Source of the DNA: Sphingomonas sp. PAMC 26621
GTDB lineage: Bacteria; Pseudomonadota; Alphaproteobacteria; Sphingomonadales; Sphingomonadaceae
Assembly (NCBI RefSeq): GCF_000251145.1
Contig: NZ_AIDW01000020.1
Coordinates: 1-64,000 of the forward strand
Direction of reading: 5' to 3'
DNA: 64,000 nt
The notes under the pieces are model-generated. The model did no database searches and was not told where the DNA came from. It worked only from the letters and a program-made list of their open reading frames with translations. Below, one piece after another: positions 9,088 to 16,143 of this stretch. A program made the translations under genes and the position numbers. Each line of letters begins with the position of its first letter. Within the stretch, counting starts at the first letter, position 1.

Positions 9088-9119
9088 CCCAAGGCTTGGC
9101 GTAAAGTCCCAAGCCTTGG
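9088..9119. promoter_or_regulatory. Inverted repeat, candidate PspF binding site
   Basis: CCAAGGCTTGG (9089-9099) and its exact reverse complement CCAAGCCTTGG (9109-9119) are separated by 9 nt. The site lies just before the pspF ATG and about 56 nt upstream of the -24 element of the psp promoter, a suitable place for an enhancer that also limits pspF expression, as in E. coli. Binding by PspF is inferred. Confidence 0.6.
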
Positions 9120-9174
9120 CAAGCCCGTTCTCGTTCATCTGCGCGAAAGCCACGCAAATCCGCCATTCCGGCAG

Positions 9175-9191
9175 TTGGCACGCTCCCTGCA
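9175..9191 (+). promoter_or_regulatory. Sigma-54 (-24/-12) promoter of the psp operon
   Basis: TTGGCACGCTCCCTGCA matches the sigma-54 consensus TTGGCACG-N4-TTGCA in all positions but one. It sits 53 nt upstream of the first gene of the psp operon and opposite a sigma-54 activator gene. Confidence 0.85.
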
Positions 9192-9243
9192 AAGCTTCTG
9201 GCATCGCCCCACGGGGCACCGAACGCCAACAGGGAGACACGCC

Positions 9244-9393
9244 ATGGACAGCCAGTACAAGAACCGCACCTCGATCCCCCAGCTTCTCGTCGCGGTGGTC
9301 GCCACGATCCTCGTCGGGTCGGTCGCGCTGGCCGGCACGGTCGGCCCGGCGATGGCAAACGTTTCCCCGGTCAGCGCCCCGTATCAGGCCTGA
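9244..9393 (+). CDS. Small membrane protein heading the psp operon
   Basis: 49 aa, the first ORF after the sigma-54 promoter, with an AGGGAG ribosome site 8 nt before the ATG. One hydrophobic helix (about residues 13-35, LLVAVVATILVGSVALAGTV) is followed by MANVSPVSAPYQA. It could be a single-pass inner-membrane peptide, or an exported peptide cut after AMA. I recognise no family. Its place ahead of pspA suggests a role in, or a report on, the same membrane stress; that is inference only. Confidence 0.75.
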   Translation: MDSQYKNRTSIPQLLVAVVATILVGSVALAGTVGPAMANVSPVSAPYQA

Positions 9394-9426
9394 TCGCGAA
9401 AAATCCGAAATTTCCCAAGGAGTATC

Positions 9427-10098
9427 ATGATGGGCATCTTCAGCCGAACCCGCGATATCATCGCCGCCAATTTCACCGACTTGCTCGACAAGGCCGAAGA
9501 CCCCTCGAAGATGATCCGCATGATCATCCTCGAAATGGAGGAAACGCTGGTCGAGGTGCGCGCCTCCGCCGCGCGCACGATCGCAGACCAGAAGGAAATG
9601 CGCCGGCACATCAACAAGCTGGGCAGCCTGCAGGAGAGCTGGACCGAAAAGGCCGAACTCGCGCTGTCGAAGGGCCGCGAGGATCTCGCCAAGGCCGCGC
9701 TGGTCGAGAAGCAGAAGGCCGCCGACATGGCGAACCAGCTCGACGGCGAGATCGCGGTGCTCGATGAATCGCTCCACGCTTCGGAGGAAGACATCGCCAA
9801 GCTGACCGGCAAGCTCCGCGAGGCGCGCACCCGCCAGAATTCGATCGCGACTCGCTTCGAAAGCGCGCAAAACCGCTTCAAGCTGCGCGAGATGTACAAC
9901 GGTCCGCGGATGCAGGACGCGTTCAGCCGGTTCGAGGTGATGGAACGCCGCGTCGACATGGCCGAAGGGCGCGCCGATGTTGCGGGCATGGGCGCACCGC
10001 CCAAGACGCTCGAGGAAGAAATCGCCGAGCTCAAGTCGAGCGAAAAGGTCGAGGCCGAGCTCGCCGCGATGAAGGCCCGCTTCGGAAAGGACGGCTGA
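9427..10098 (+). CDS. pspA: Phage shock protein A (PspA/IM30 family)
   Basis: Peripheral membrane protein that oligomerises on stressed inner membrane and, in E. coli, restrains PspF. 223 aa, starting at ATG 9427 (a second ATG follows at once; the typical MGIFSRTRDIIAANFTDLL begins there). The whole protein is long alpha-helix and coiled coil, with the conserved N-terminal amphipathic helix, AEDPSKMIRMIILEMEETL, and the C-terminal EEEIAELKSSEKVEAEL stretch. The stop overlaps the pspB start (TGATG). Confidence 0.96.
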   Translation: MMGIFSRTRDIIAANFTDLLDKAEDPSKMIRMIILEMEETLVEVRASAARTIADQKEMRRHINKLGSLQESWTEKAELALSKGREDLAKAALVEKQKAADMANQLDGEIAVLDESLHASEEDIAKLTGKLREARTRQNSIATRFESAQNRFKLREMYNGPRMQDAFSRFEVMERRVDMAEGRADVAGMGAPPKTLEEEIAELKSSEKVEAELAAMKARFGKDG

Positions 10099-10388
10099 TG
10101 GAAGACATCCTCGTCCCGATCTTCGTCTGCGGCACGCTGTTCGTCGGCATGCCCTGGGTCATCCTGCACTACATCACCAAGTGGAAGCAGGCGCCCAAGA
10201 TTACCAACGAAGACGAGAAGCTGCTCGATGAGCTCTATTCGCTCGCCCGCCGGTTGGAAGACCGGCTGGGCACGGTGGAGCGGATCATCGCCGCGGATCA
10301 CCCCGAATGGCGCGTCAGCATGCCGCTCGCCGAGCCGACCGCGCAATCCTACCCCACCCCGTCTTACGACCCAACCCGGAGGAACTGA
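10098..10388 (+). CDS. pspB: Phage shock protein B
   Basis: Small inner-membrane partner of PspC that relays stress to PspA. 96 aa: one N-terminal membrane helix (VPIFVCGTLFVGMPWVILHY), a basic patch (ITKWKQAP), then a leucine-heptad coiled coil (LLDELYSLARRLEDRLGTVE, followed by RIIAADHPEWR) typical of PspB. The Pro-rich tail after residue 77 is longer than in E. coli PspB. It overlaps pspA and is followed 1 nt later by pspC. Confidence 0.93.
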   Translation: MEDILVPIFVCGTLFVGMPWVILHYITKWKQAPKITNEDEKLLDELYSLARRLEDRLGTVERIIAADHPEWRVSMPLAEPTAQSYPTPSYDPTRRN

Positions 10389-10389
10389 A

Positions 10390-10767
10390 ATGTCCGCCAG
10401 CCGCACCAAATTCTACCTCGACAAGCAGAACGCCAAATGGCTCGGCGTCTGCTCGGGGATCGCCGATTACACCGGCATGGACTCGACGCTCGTCCGGGTC
10501 GGGGTCGCGCTTCTCACCCTGGTCACCAGCGGATGGGTATTGATTGCCTATATCGTCATGGCCTGTGTCGCCGAGAAGAAGCCGCTCGGCCTCTATGACA
10601 GCGCGGACGACGAGCGCTTCTGGCAGGGTGTGCGCACCAACCCGACTCGCTCGACCGCCGAGGTCCGCTCGAAGTTCCGCGACATCGATCGCCGGCTCGC
10701 TGACATCGAGGTCATGTACACCAGCCGCAACAGCCGCCTCGCGGACGAGATCGACAGCCTGCGCTGA
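10390..10767 (+). CDS. pspC: Phage shock protein C (PspC domain)
   Basis: 125 aa from ATG 10390. The PspC domain (about residues 5-65) includes KWLGVCSGIADYTGMDSTLV and a membrane helix VGVALLTLVTSGWVLIAYIV. The cytoplasmic tail (FRDIDRRLADIEVMYTSRNS, then RLADEIDSLR) ends in the same EIDxLR pattern found in the small proteins that follow, so it may take part in the same coiled-coil contacts. Short 1-nt spacing from pspB indicates co-translation. Confidence 0.93.
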   Translation: MSASRTKFYLDKQNAKWLGVCSGIADYTGMDSTLVRVGVALLTLVTSGWVLIAYIVMACVAEKKPLGLYDSADDERFWQGVRTNPTRSTAEVRSKFRDIDRRLADIEVMYTSRNSRLADEIDSLR

Positions 10768-10826
10768 TCCGCACGGCACGACCGGACCGATACCGACATC
10801 ACTTGGGGCAAACAGGGGATACTGAA

Positions 10827-11123
10827 ATGAGCTCTTCCATCGGACTGCTGATCCCGCTCGCGGCGATCACCGTCGGGCCCACGGCCTGGGCCTTCAACAA
10901 CTGGGTCCGTGCCCGCCACGGCTACCCGATCGAGACCAAGAAGGGCCAGCTCGTCAGCCGCGACGGCGACCTTTCGGTCAACCGCCAGACCGAGCTGCTG
11001 AAGGCCGAAAACGAAAAGCTGCACGGCCAGGTCAGCCGCCTCGAGGAGCGCCTCGCGGTGCTCGAACGGATCGCGACCGACCCCGCCGAGCGGGTCTCGC
11101 GCGAAATCGACGCGCTGCGCTGA
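10827..11123 (+). CDS. PspB-like single-pass coiled-coil microprotein 1
   Basis: 98 aa from ATG 10827. One membrane helix (GLLIPLAAITVGPTAWAFNN) is followed by a cytoplasmic segment and a coiled coil, LKAENEKLHGQVSRLEERLA, then VLERIATDPAERVSREIDAL. The pattern RLxxLERI-x-x-D ... EIDxLR matches PspB (RLGTVERIIAAD), the PspC tail (EIDSLR) and the next small ORFs. It lies 59 nt after pspC on the same strand. No known family beyond resemblance to PspB; function inferred only from context. Confidence 0.82.
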   Translation: MSSSIGLLIPLAAITVGPTAWAFNNWVRARHGYPIETKKGQLVSRDGDLSVNRQTELLKAENEKLHGQVSRLEERLAVLERIATDPAERVSREIDALR

Positions 11124-11142
11124 GCCGGAAAGGATCCTGATC

Positions 11143-11415
11143 ATGACCCCCGACCTGGTTTTTCTCGTCCCGATCCTCGCCATCAGCGTCGGCATGGTCG
11201 CGGTGATCGGCGGCACGATCATCCGCCCGTGGCTCGCCTATAAGGAGCGGCGCATGACGATCGAGGCGACGATGGTCGCTGAGAAGGCCGCGCAATATGC
11301 CGCGCAGACCGAACGGCTCGAACAGCGGGTCCAGGTCCTTGAACGGATCATCACCGACCGCGGCGTCGACCTCTCGCTAGAGATCGAGCGATTGCGCGAT
11401 ACGCCGCTCAACTAA
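11143..11415 (+). CDS. PspB-like single-pass coiled-coil microprotein 2
   Basis: 90 aa from ATG 11143, with AAAGGA upstream. N-terminal membrane helix (LVFLVPILAISVGMVAVIGG), an Arg-rich stop-transfer patch (YKERR), then a helix ending TERLEQRVQVLERIITDRGV and DLSLEIERLRD. The signature is the same as in the neighbouring ORFs. It probably arose by duplication of a PspB-like ancestor. Confidence 0.82.
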   Translation: MTPDLVFLVPILAISVGMVAVIGGTIIRPWLAYKERRMTIEATMVAEKAAQYAAQTERLEQRVQVLERIITDRGVDLSLEIERLRDTPLN

Positions 11416-11446
11416 CCCTTCAACCCTTTCTTCCCCAGAGGTTATC

Positions 11447-11566
11447 ATGTTTGTCTTTCTTGGAGTGCTCGCCGTCGTGACGGCGGGATGTTGCTGGGCG
11501 ACCGAAAGCATCGACCGCCCCCGCCGCCGCGCCGCCCGCGCGGCACGCCAATCCGCACAGGGCTGA
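11447..11566 (+). CDS. 39-residue hydrophobic peptide in psp operon
   Basis: Short ORF beginning MFVFLGVLAVVTAGCCWATE and ending in an Arg/Ala-rich basic tail (RPRRRAARAARQSAQG). A purine-rich GAGG lies 7 nt upstream of the ATG. One hydrophobic segment with a Cys pair could be a membrane anchor or a signal peptide. No coiled coil and no family recognised. It is real only if the operon is translated as drawn; tight packing between two better-supported ORFs favours this. Confidence 0.5.
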   Translation: MFVFLGVLAVVTAGCCWATESIDRPRRRAARAARQSAQG

Positions 11567-11597
11567 CCCGCCCGAATATTGAACAGGGGAGCGTACG

Positions 11598-11852
11598 ATG
11601 AACGGTGGAGAAATGATGGTCGTGCTGATCGTGCTGGTCGCGGTCGCCGGCAAGATCATCCAGGCGCGCTACAAGGCGGCCGAACGCAGCGAGCGCCAGC
11701 CGGCGCCGGACAGCGCCGACGCGCAGCGCCAGCGCAACGAGATCCGCGCGCTCAAGGAACGGATCGCCGTGCTCGAGCGGCTCGCGACCGACAAGGAAGA
11801 CAGCAGTGCCCGGCTCGATCGCGAGATCGAGAAGCTGCGCGACCGCCCATGA
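11598..11852 (+). CDS. PspB-like single-pass coiled-coil microprotein 3
   Basis: 84 aa from ATG 11598, with AGGGGAG about 7 nt upstream. A short N-terminal membrane helix (MMVVLIVLVAVAGKII) is followed by a charged, Ala/Arg/Gln-rich linker and a coiled coil EIRALKERIAVLERLATDKE ending LDREIEKLRDRP. It carries the shared RIxVLERLxTD ... EIxxLR signature. Its stop lies 23 nt before the favoured ATG of the next ORF. Confidence 0.8.
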   Translation: MNGGEMMVVLIVLVAVAGKIIQARYKAAERSERQPAPDSADAQRQRNEIRALKERIAVLERLATDKEDSSARLDREIEKLRDRP

Positions 11853-11875
11853 CCAGCCTGACAGGAGCAGGGATC

Positions 11876-12118
11876 ATGACCGACCCCAATTTCTACATGA
11901 CGATGGCCGCAACCGCCCTGGTGGGGCTCGCGATGCTGACCTACGCGATGCTCAACGGCTGGCGCGGCTGGCTCTCGTTCAAGCTCGAGCAGCTCCATGC
12001 GGCAGGCGGCAACAATGACGGCCCCGCCCTCCCCAACGCGAGCGCACGGATCGAGATCGCGGATCTCAAGGAGCGCATCCGCAAGCTGGAGGCGATCGCG
12101 GCGGGGGTGGATCTGTAA
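11876..12118 (+). CDS. PspB-like single-pass coiled-coil microprotein 4
   Basis: 80 aa from ATG 11876, preceded by AGGAG 9 nt upstream; an earlier ATG at 11849 overlaps the previous stop (ATGA) but has no ribosome site. Membrane helix MTMAATALVGLAMLTYAML, then a C-terminal coiled coil DLKERIRKLEAIAAGVDL, a shortened version of the shared signature without the EIxxLR end. Last gene of the psp block; half a palindromic element follows. Confidence 0.78.
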   Translation: MTDPNFYMTMAATALVGLAMLTYAMLNGWRGWLSFKLEQLHAAGGNNDGPALPNASARIEIADLKERIRKLEAIAAGVDL

Positions 12119-12133
12119 GGGGTCGCCTCGCCT

Positions 12134-12159
12134 GCTGGCCCCCGGCCCGCGCCGGGGAA
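12134..12159. repeat. Palindromic element, family A, single arm
   Basis: One hairpin arm (GCTGGCCCCCGGCCCGCGCC, then GGGGAA) between the psp operon and sufE. The second arm is not seen. It may serve as the 3' hairpin of the psp operon. Confidence 0.6.
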
Positions 12160-12203
12160 CAGCAAGGGTGACGAACCCCGTCGCTCCCGCCTATATCTCC
12201 GGG

Positions 12204-12614
12204 ATGCAGACCCTCACCGATATCGAATCCGAATACAGCTTCCTCGAGGCGGACGACCGCTACCGCCTCCTCATCGACTTGGGCCGCGAGCTCGAACCGA
12301 TGCCCGACCCGCTCAAGACCGATGCGACGCTGGTGCGCGGCTGCTCCGCCTCGGTCTGGGTCTATCCGATGGCGCGCGAGGACGGGACGTTGCATTTCCT
12401 GGCGGATTCGAATGCGGCGATCACCAAGGGGATTATCGCGCTGGTGCTGCTCGCGGTGCAGGACCAGCCCGCTGATGCGATCCTGGCAACCGACATCCCG
12501 CAGGAACTCGCACCGTTCGACCTGAGCAAACAGCTCAGCTCGAACCGCACGCAGGGCATCCCCAACATGATTGCGCTGATCCGCGAGACCGCGACCCGCT
12601 ACGCCAAGCCGTAA
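12204..12614 (+). CDS. sufE: SufE sulfur-acceptor protein
   Basis: Accepts persulfide sulfur from a SufS-type cysteine desulfurase for Fe-S cluster assembly. 136 aa from ATG 12204 (MQTLTDIESEYSFLEADDRY). The acceptor cysteine is in RGCSASVW (C47), and the family helices GIIALVLLAVQDQP and LSSNRTQGIPNMI are present. The stop is 18 nt from the end of the convergent gene at 12633. No suf operon genes are adjacent; the cysteine desulfurases at 28.7-30.9 kb are of NifS/IscS type. Confidence 0.93.
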   Translation: MQTLTDIESEYSFLEADDRYRLLIDLGRELEPMPDPLKTDATLVRGCSASVWVYPMAREDGTLHFLADSNAAITKGIIALVLLAVQDQPADAILATDIPQELAPFDLSKQLSSNRTQGIPNMIALIRETATRYAKP

Positions 12615-12632
12615 CGCCGCCGCCCGCTCCCG

Positions 12633-13412
12633 TCACTCTGCCGGCGGGGACTCCATCGCATAGGTCGCGCGCAGGCCGTATTGCGCCTCGACCGCAGGGT
12701 CGAGCCACGCTTCGATATGCGCGACATCGGCGGGCGCGAGATCATCGTAGCGCTGGGGGACATAGGCGAAAAAGCCCTGCCCCTTGTAGCTGGTGACGGT
12801 CTGGAAGATCGGCGTCCGTTCCAGCCCGGTCGCGGTCGCGAGCGCTGCGACCACGGCCTCGGGCGCGCGCATGAAGCCATCGTAGCTGACCAGCGCGACG
12901 TTATGCGCCCGCATCGGCAAGTCGGCCCAGTGCCGCAGCTTCGCAGTCCGCTTGGCGATGCAGTTGGCGAAGCGTTCGCCCGTCGCGGGATCGCGTTCGT
13001 GGAGCATCTCCTGCCCGAGCAACGGGTGCCCCGGTTCGATATGGTCGAAATGTTCGTCCCAGCAACTGTTCCATTCACTGCGCACGAACGCCGCGAACGG
13101 CTTCGCCTTCAGATCGGGATGCGCGTGCCAGGGTTGGCGATGCAGGCTGCGGACCCAGTCGAACGCGTCGCGCGCGACCACGACACTCAACGTATCCGCA
13201 GGAAACAACGTCTGCGCGGCGACGAACCAGTGTTTGTGGCCGAAGGCGTCGGTCAACTGCAGCTCGGGAATATTGGCCGCGAGCGTCTGTGCGACGATGT
13301 TGGTCCCACTGCACCGCTGGCCGTAAATCTGCATCCGCGTGATCGGTCGATCGCCGCGAAGGATCGCGCGCAATCCGGGCGCGAGCGGCCGCCAATCGAT
13401 GCGAGTCGTCAT
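12633..13412 (-). CDS. Sulfotransferase-like P-loop protein
   Basis: 259 aa from ATG 13412 (MTTRIDWRPLAPGLRAILRG); the longer frame upstream is Arg-rich and unlikely. Near residue 27 it has MQIYGQRCSGTNIVAQTLAA, which resembles the 5' phosphosulfate-binding loop of PAPS-dependent sulfotransferases. SYDGFMRAPEAVVAAL fits the second half of that fold. Sulfotransferase function is a fold-level guess and the acceptor is unknown. Alone on its strand, convergent with sufE and divergent from the SMR gene. Confidence 0.65.
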   Translation of the reverse strand: MTTRIDWRPLAPGLRAILRGDRPITRMQIYGQRCSGTNIVAQTLAANIPELQLTDAFGHKHWFVAAQTLFPADTLSVVVARDAFDWVRSLHRQPWHAHPDLKAKPFAAFVRSEWNSCWDEHFDHIEPGHPLLGQEMLHERDPATGERFANCIAKRTAKLRHWADLPMRAHNVALVSYDGFMRAPEAVVAALATATGLERTPIFQTVTSYKGQGFFAYVPQRYDDLAPADVAHIEAWLDPAVEAQYGLRATYAMESPPAE

Positions 13413-13622
13413 TCCGTCCTTGTCCTGCTGAGCCGCGCGCAACCGGCGTTCGCGCGTCGCGGTGCGCGCTACACGGTTGGGCACAGTGCGCCAATCGCAT
13501 AATCGTACGACCGGTGGACAGATCCACCGCAACCACCTAAGGGGCACCGCTTCGCGCGCGCCTCTTTCGGGTTTCCGGCAGCCGCTTTCCTGTCAGAGCC
13601 CGTACCAAGAAGGAGATCGCGC

Positions 13623-13943
13623 ATGGCGTGGCTCATCCTCGGCGTAGCCGTGGTTACCGAAATCATCTGGGCGCTCAGCCTGAAATGGGCAGCAACCGCC
13701 GGCAGCGCGTATGCCGCCGCCGTCCCGATCACGCTCAGCTTCGTCAACATGGGGCTGCTTGCGCTCGCGATGCGCGGGCTTCCGGCCGGAACCGCCTATG
13801 CGGTGTGGACCGGGCTCGGCGCGGTCGGCGTGACCATCTTTGGCGTGATCCTGTTCGGCGAGAAGCTCAACGGGATCCAGATGGGGTTCATCGCGCTGAT
13901 CATCGTCGGCGTGGTGGGCACGAAGTTCTTCGCGACGAACTGA
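13623..13943 (+). CDS. SMR-family transporter, Gdx/SugE subtype
   Basis: 106 aa with four membrane helices, the size of small multidrug resistance proteins. The essential Glu is in VVTEIIWALSLKWA, and LPAGTAYAVWTGLGAVGVTI is the family signature. The W in the first helix and the AYAVWTG sequence resemble the guanidinium-exporting Gdx (SugE) subtype more than EmrE, though this is not proven. AAGGAG 7 nt before the ATG. No guanidine riboswitch could be recognised in the 210 nt upstream. Confidence 0.88.
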   Translation: MAWLILGVAVVTEIIWALSLKWAATAGSAYAAAVPITLSFVNMGLLALAMRGLPAGTAYAVWTGLGAVGVTIFGVILFGEKLNGIQMGFIALIIVGVVGTKFFATN

Positions 13944-13955
13944 CCGTACCGTGGT

Positions 13956-13979
13956 CCCTCCGGCGAAGGCCGGGGGGGA
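13956..13979. repeat. Palindromic element, family A, single arm
   Basis: CCTCCGGCGAAGGCCGGGGG forms one hairpin arm directly downstream of the SMR gene. No second arm nearby. Confidence 0.5.
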
Positions 13980-13999
13980 CGCGGGTGTTGCCGATCGCC

Positions 14000-14341
14000 T
14001 TACGCGTCCGGCCCTTGCGACCGCTCCCCGTCGCGAAGCCCGAGGTCGCGGACCACCTCCGCCATCGGTGCCCCGTCCTTGACCAGCGCCCAGTCGCCCG
14101 GCGCATCCCCGGTCACCACCGTCACCGCGCCGCGCGGGCAGATCCCGAGGCACTTCACCTCGAGAATGCCGAGCGTGCCCTTGCGCCCCTTGCGGACGCC
14201 GAGTTCGTCGCGCAGCGCCTTGGCGAGCGGGGTCTTGCCCTTCGGCCCGAACCCGCCATCCAACTTCTTCGAACATTTCTTGCAGACCAGTACGGTGTTC
14301 GCCCAGTCCGAGCGGACCGTCTTCAAGCCTCGGGCTTCCAC
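14000..14341 (-). CDS. Thioredoxin-like [2Fe-2S] ferredoxin-type protein
   Basis: 113 aa if the GTG at 14341 is used; a TTG five codons further in is an alternative. Four cysteines in the order VCKKCSKK (N-terminal) and KCLGICPRGAV (central) match the thioredoxin-like [2Fe-2S] ferredoxin pattern. The middle holds a Lys/Gly-rich loop (GGFGPKGKTPLAKALRDEL). It probably carries an iron-sulfur cluster in the cytoplasm; the electron partner is unknown. The start overlaps the end of the J-domain gene by 19 nt, so the two are co-expressed. Confidence 0.78.
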   Translation of the reverse strand: MEARGLKTVRSDWANTVLVCKKCSKKLDGGFGPKGKTPLAKALRDELGVRKGRKGTLGILEVKCLGICPRGAVTVVTGDAPGDWALVKDGAPMAEVVRDLGLRDGERSQGPDA

Positions 14342-14868
14342 GTTCGCTGGTCTTCGGCGGCCCTGAGCACGTCATAGGCGGCCTGGATCGCGAGGAAGCG
14401 CGCCGCGGCGTCCTTGTCGCCGGGACGAACGTCGGGATGGTTCGATTTCGCCAGCCGCCGCCAGGCGACTCGCACCGTCTCGAAATCGGCGTCGACCTCA
14501 AGCTCGAGCACTTCGAGCGCGCGGATCTCGTCGCGCGAGCGGCTGCCGTCGCCCGGACCGGCCCATTGGTGGTGGCGCGATTCGGTATAGCCCTCCGCCG
14601 TCTGCGTCTCGGCGCGTTCGCGTTCGGCGGCTTCCTCGGCGCTCAGGCCCTCGAAATAGTTCCAGCCACGATTGTACTCGCCCGCATGCTCCTGGCAAAA
14701 ATACCAGCGTTCCGGGCTGTTGGGGGATTTCGGTGCGGGGCAATCGCCCTTGTTGGTGCAGCCGTGCCGGTCGCACAGACGAATCGTCGCGGCTTCGGTG
14801 CTGGCCTCGCCATATGCGCGCCAGCGGGGAAAACCCCAGTCGGTTGATCTGGATGTGGAACGCGCCAT
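14323..14868 (-). CDS. J-domain protein with Cys/His-rich N-terminus
   Basis: 181 aa from ATG 14868 (MARSTSRSTDWGFPRWRAYG). The J domain is C-terminal (about residues 120-178): LEVDADFETVRVAWRRLAKS followed by NHPDVRPGD, with the HPD motif needed to stimulate DnaK ATPase. The N-terminal half has CDRHGC, GDCPAPKSP and YFCQEH, a Cys/His-rich patch that could bind zinc. J at the C-terminus is unlike DnaJ itself, so this is a specialised co-chaperone. It overlaps the downstream ferredoxin-like gene, which may hint at a redox or cluster-related client (inference). Confidence 0.85.
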   Translation of the reverse strand: MARSTSRSTDWGFPRWRAYGEASTEAATIRLCDRHGCTNKGDCPAPKSPNSPERWYFCQEHAGEYNRGWNYFEGLSAEEAAERERAETQTAEGYTESRHHQWAGPGDGSRSRDEIRALEVLELEVDADFETVRVAWRRLAKSNHPDVRPGDKDAAARFLAIQAAYDVLRAAEDQRTWKPEA

Positions 14869-14953
14869 AGCCCGCCATTTAGGCATGCGCGCGTGCTAGC
14901 GCCATGACGCTTTTGTGAAACCGCTGTGAATTAAAGCGATCAGTGTCAGAAAT

Positions 14954-15352
14954 GCGCCAGAGGGTCTGTAAGCCGGGTTCTGTCCACCCCGTCCCGTAAG
15001 ACGGGGTTAGGCGACCATTCCTCTAGGACGACGCTTGCGCGCCGCCTCAAGCAATCAACCCGGGCGACGAGCTGAAACGAAGCCCATATGCCACCCCTAT
15101 TCGATCTTGCTCCCGGTGGGGTTTGCCATGCCGCCCCTGTTACCAGGCGCGCGGTGCGCTCTTGCCGCACCCTTTCACCCTTGCCTGTTCCCCCGTCCGA
15201 TTTGCATCGGGGAGGACATCGGCGGTCTGCTCTCTGTGGCACTGTCCCTGGGGTCACCCCCGCCGGGCGTTACCCGGCACCGTCGTTTCGCGGAGCCCGG
15301 ACTTTCCTCGCGTACCCGAAAGTACCCGCGGCCGCCCGACCCTCTGGCTGCG
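14954..15352 (-). ncRNA. rnpB: RNase P RNA, bacterial type A
   Basis: Catalytic RNA that trims tRNA 5' leaders. On the minus strand the 5' part holds the universal CR I words GAGGAAAGTCCGGGCTCC, and the 3' part ends with GAACCCGGCTTACAGACCCT and CTGGC. The ends pair as helix P1 (CCAGAGGG with CCCTCTGG). About 400 nt, a usual size. The ends are placed from P1 pairing and could shift by a few nucleotides. This explains the otherwise gene-free stretch between the J-domain gene and the amidase. Confidence 0.95.
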
Positions 15353-15389
15353 CTGCCCCTAGCGCGAATTGGCGTGGGGGCAAACCCTA

Positions 15390-16079
15390 TCAGTCGTCCC
15401 CGGTCGGCTTGGGCAAAAGCAATGCGAGCAGGATGCTGCGGCACTCGCCGTCGATCACCCCGTCGATCAGCTCGGGACGAAACCGCCGCTGGAACGCGAC
15501 GACCGCAGCCAGCTTGTCGGTCACGTCATAGCCGAAGCGTTCGAGCGCGACGAGGAAACCGGCGTCCGCCCACATCGGGTCCATCAATCCCTTGGTTGGG
15601 CGCGGCAGCGCAAGCCGCAGCTTCGCGAGCCGGTTCCACGGGAACAGCTCGCCCGGATCCTGCTTGCGCGTCGGCGCGATATCCGAATGCCCGACGACGT
15701 TGCCGCGCGTGATGCCGTGCCGTTTGGTAATGTCGCCGACCAGTCGCACGACCGAGTCGATCTGCTGCTCCATGAACGGACGATACCCCAGCTCATGCCC
15801 GGGATTGACGATCTCGATCCCGACGCTCGCGCTGTTGATGTCCTCGATCCCGCGCCAGCACGACTTGCCCGCGTGCCAGGCGCGCTGGCTTTCCGCGACC
15901 ATCCGCAGCACCTGACCATCCTCGGCGACGAGGTAATGCGCCGAGACCTTCGCTTCGGGATCGCGCAACCGGTCGATCGCCGCCTGCGCGGTCTGCATGC
16001 CGGTATAATGCAGCACGATCATCGACACCGGCAACGACCGTCCGTCGAAATTGGGTGACGGCGTTTCGATGATATCCAT
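15390..16079 (-). CDS. N-acetylmuramoyl-L-alanine amidase (Amidase_2)
   Basis: 229 aa from ATG 16079 (MDIIETPSPNFDGRSLPVSM). Zinc-dependent amidase fold of the AmpD/AmiD type: zinc His in VLHYTGM, the AHYLV strand, NSASVGIEIVNPG, and the catalytic GHSDIAPTRKQDPGELFPW with the second His and the Asp. A short C-terminal part (ERFGYDVTDKLAAVVAFQRR) resembles a peptidoglycan-binding helix set, as in AmiD. No clear signal peptide or lipobox, so a cytoplasmic recycling role like AmpD is possible; cellular location is uncertain. It follows cheR by 64 nt on the same strand. Confidence 0.9.
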   Translation of the reverse strand: MDIIETPSPNFDGRSLPVSMIVLHYTGMQTAQAAIDRLRDPEAKVSAHYLVAEDGQVLRMVAESQRAWHAGKSCWRGIEDINSASVGIEIVNPGHELGYRPFMEQQIDSVVRLVGDITKRHGITRGNVVGHSDIAPTRKQDPGELFPWNRLAKLRLALPRPTKGLMDPMWADAGFLVALERFGYDVTDKLAAVVAFQRRFRPELIDGVIDGECRSILLALLLPKPTGDD

Positions 16080-16143
16080 AAGCCTGTCCCCTCCGCGAGC
16101 AGGCGAACAGCTTAAGCACGGTCGGCGGCGGAGCGAAACCCCG

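Noticed and set aside
13413..13622. Guanidine riboswitch upstream of the SMR (Gdx-like) gene
   Set aside because: Some words (CTAAGGGGCACCG, and a GGTGGA/TCCACC hairpin) hint at structure, but neither the ykkC-I core nor the ACGR loops of type II nor the type III pseudoknot can be made out.
14954..15352. Small ORFs with many prolines in the 15.0-15.4 kb region
   Set aside because: The region is RNase P RNA; the ORFs are chance frames in a structured RNA gene.
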